From Rhizophagus prolifer (Eukaryota > Glomeromycota > Glomeromycetes > Glomerales > Glomeraceae), in contig NQWY01018437.1 of the NCBI GenBank assembly GCA_019425655.1, positions 1-20,519 of the forward strand: a stretch of DNA of 20,519 nt, read 5' to 3'. The position numbers and the translations under genes are program-made. The notes beneath the pieces were generated by a model, which was given only the letters and a program-made list of their open reading frames with translations, was not told the DNA's origin and did not search any database. Position 1 is the stretch's first letter. The number at the start of each line of letters is the position of its first letter. Shown one piece after another: positions 20,285-20,519 of this stretch.

Positions 20285-20519
20285 TCATTCATTTTTACAT
20301 AATAAATTTTCATTAAAATATAAGTTTTTAGTAATGTTTTTTGGTTCAGATAAGTTTAAAACATCGAACTGAAGAAGTTTATTGGTAAATCTAAAGTTAG
20401 TTGTTCCAGCATAACCTTCTACAACATTAATTGATTCTACAGATATTTCCACATTATCATTAGATAATTGATTAGGTCTGATTCCAAGAAGTTGACCACG
20501 TATTTTAAGATTAGCAGCT
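20285..20519 (-). CDS. Kinase D: 3' end of a further kinase/pseudokinase copy, cut by the window edge
   Basis: A 77-codon minus-strand frame runs from the window edge to TGA at 20285-20287. It aligns with the C-terminal tail of copy C: IRGQLLGIRPNQLSNDN against IRDQPLGTRPKQLSKDN, then SINVVEGYAG, then FRFTNKLLQF in both. Copy C stops shortly after this motif, while D continues for about 24 residues (SEPKNITKNLY). The rest of D, including both kinase domains, lies beyond the window. It shows that the tandem array continues to the right, in the same orientation. Confidence 0.75.
   Translation of the reverse strand, partial: AANLKIRGQLLGIRPNQLSNDNVEISVESINVVEGYAGTTNFRFTNKLLQFDVLNLSEPKNITKNLYFNENLLCKNE

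Noticed and set aside
1-20519. CRISPR arrays, bacterial operons, rRNA genes
   Set aside because: No regularly spaced direct repeats, no ribosomal motifs, and the genes contain spliceosomal introns, so this is eukaryotic nuclear DNA.

Overview
The window looks like nuclear DNA of an arbuscular mycorrhizal fungus of the Rhizophagus type. This is an inference from very AT-rich DNA, short GT-AG introns (mostly about 45-90 nt), a cluster of divergent TKL-like kinases carrying a CxxC...CxxC zinc motif, and a 21-residue leucine-rich-repeat protein of a kind I associate with these fungi and their Mollicutes-related endobacteria. No search was run.

Left part (1-7979): mostly non-coding AT-rich DNA with two convincing genes, both on the minus strand. 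One is a six-exon secreted GDSL/SGNH hydrolase of the phospholipase B1 type (3573-5136), complete with a Ser-Asp-His set. The other is a two-exon single-pass membrane protein of unknown function (6163-6884). A candidate small secreted protein (1225-1473) and two decayed coding remnants are much weaker.

Middle (7980-9263): one intronless plus-strand gene for a 427-residue LRR protein with a C-terminal coiled coil, possibly of bacterial-type ancestry.

Right part (about 9375-20519): a tandem, minus-strand cluster of kinase genes. Each full copy has five exons and encodes an N-terminal kinase, a zinc-ribbon-like CxxC-x9-CxxC linker, and a C-terminal kinase-fold domain without key catalytic residues. 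Copy B (14191-16552, predicted 709 aa) is the best preserved. Copy A (9577-11938) has lost an intron acceptor. Copy C (17060-19438) has a frame-shifting deletion in its second domain. A heavily decayed copy P lies at 12270-13880, and a fifth copy D enters at the right edge (20285-20519). The cluster was partly built by duplication of a two-gene block: A+P (9375-13880) matches B+C (13885-18815), including intergenic and 3' flanking DNA.

The most interesting points are the kinase/zinc-ribbon/pseudokinase architecture, and apparent introns of only 17, 22 and 33 nt that homology seems to require. The first kinase may be the catalytic partner and the second a regulatory or ligand-sensing partner; this is inference from architecture.
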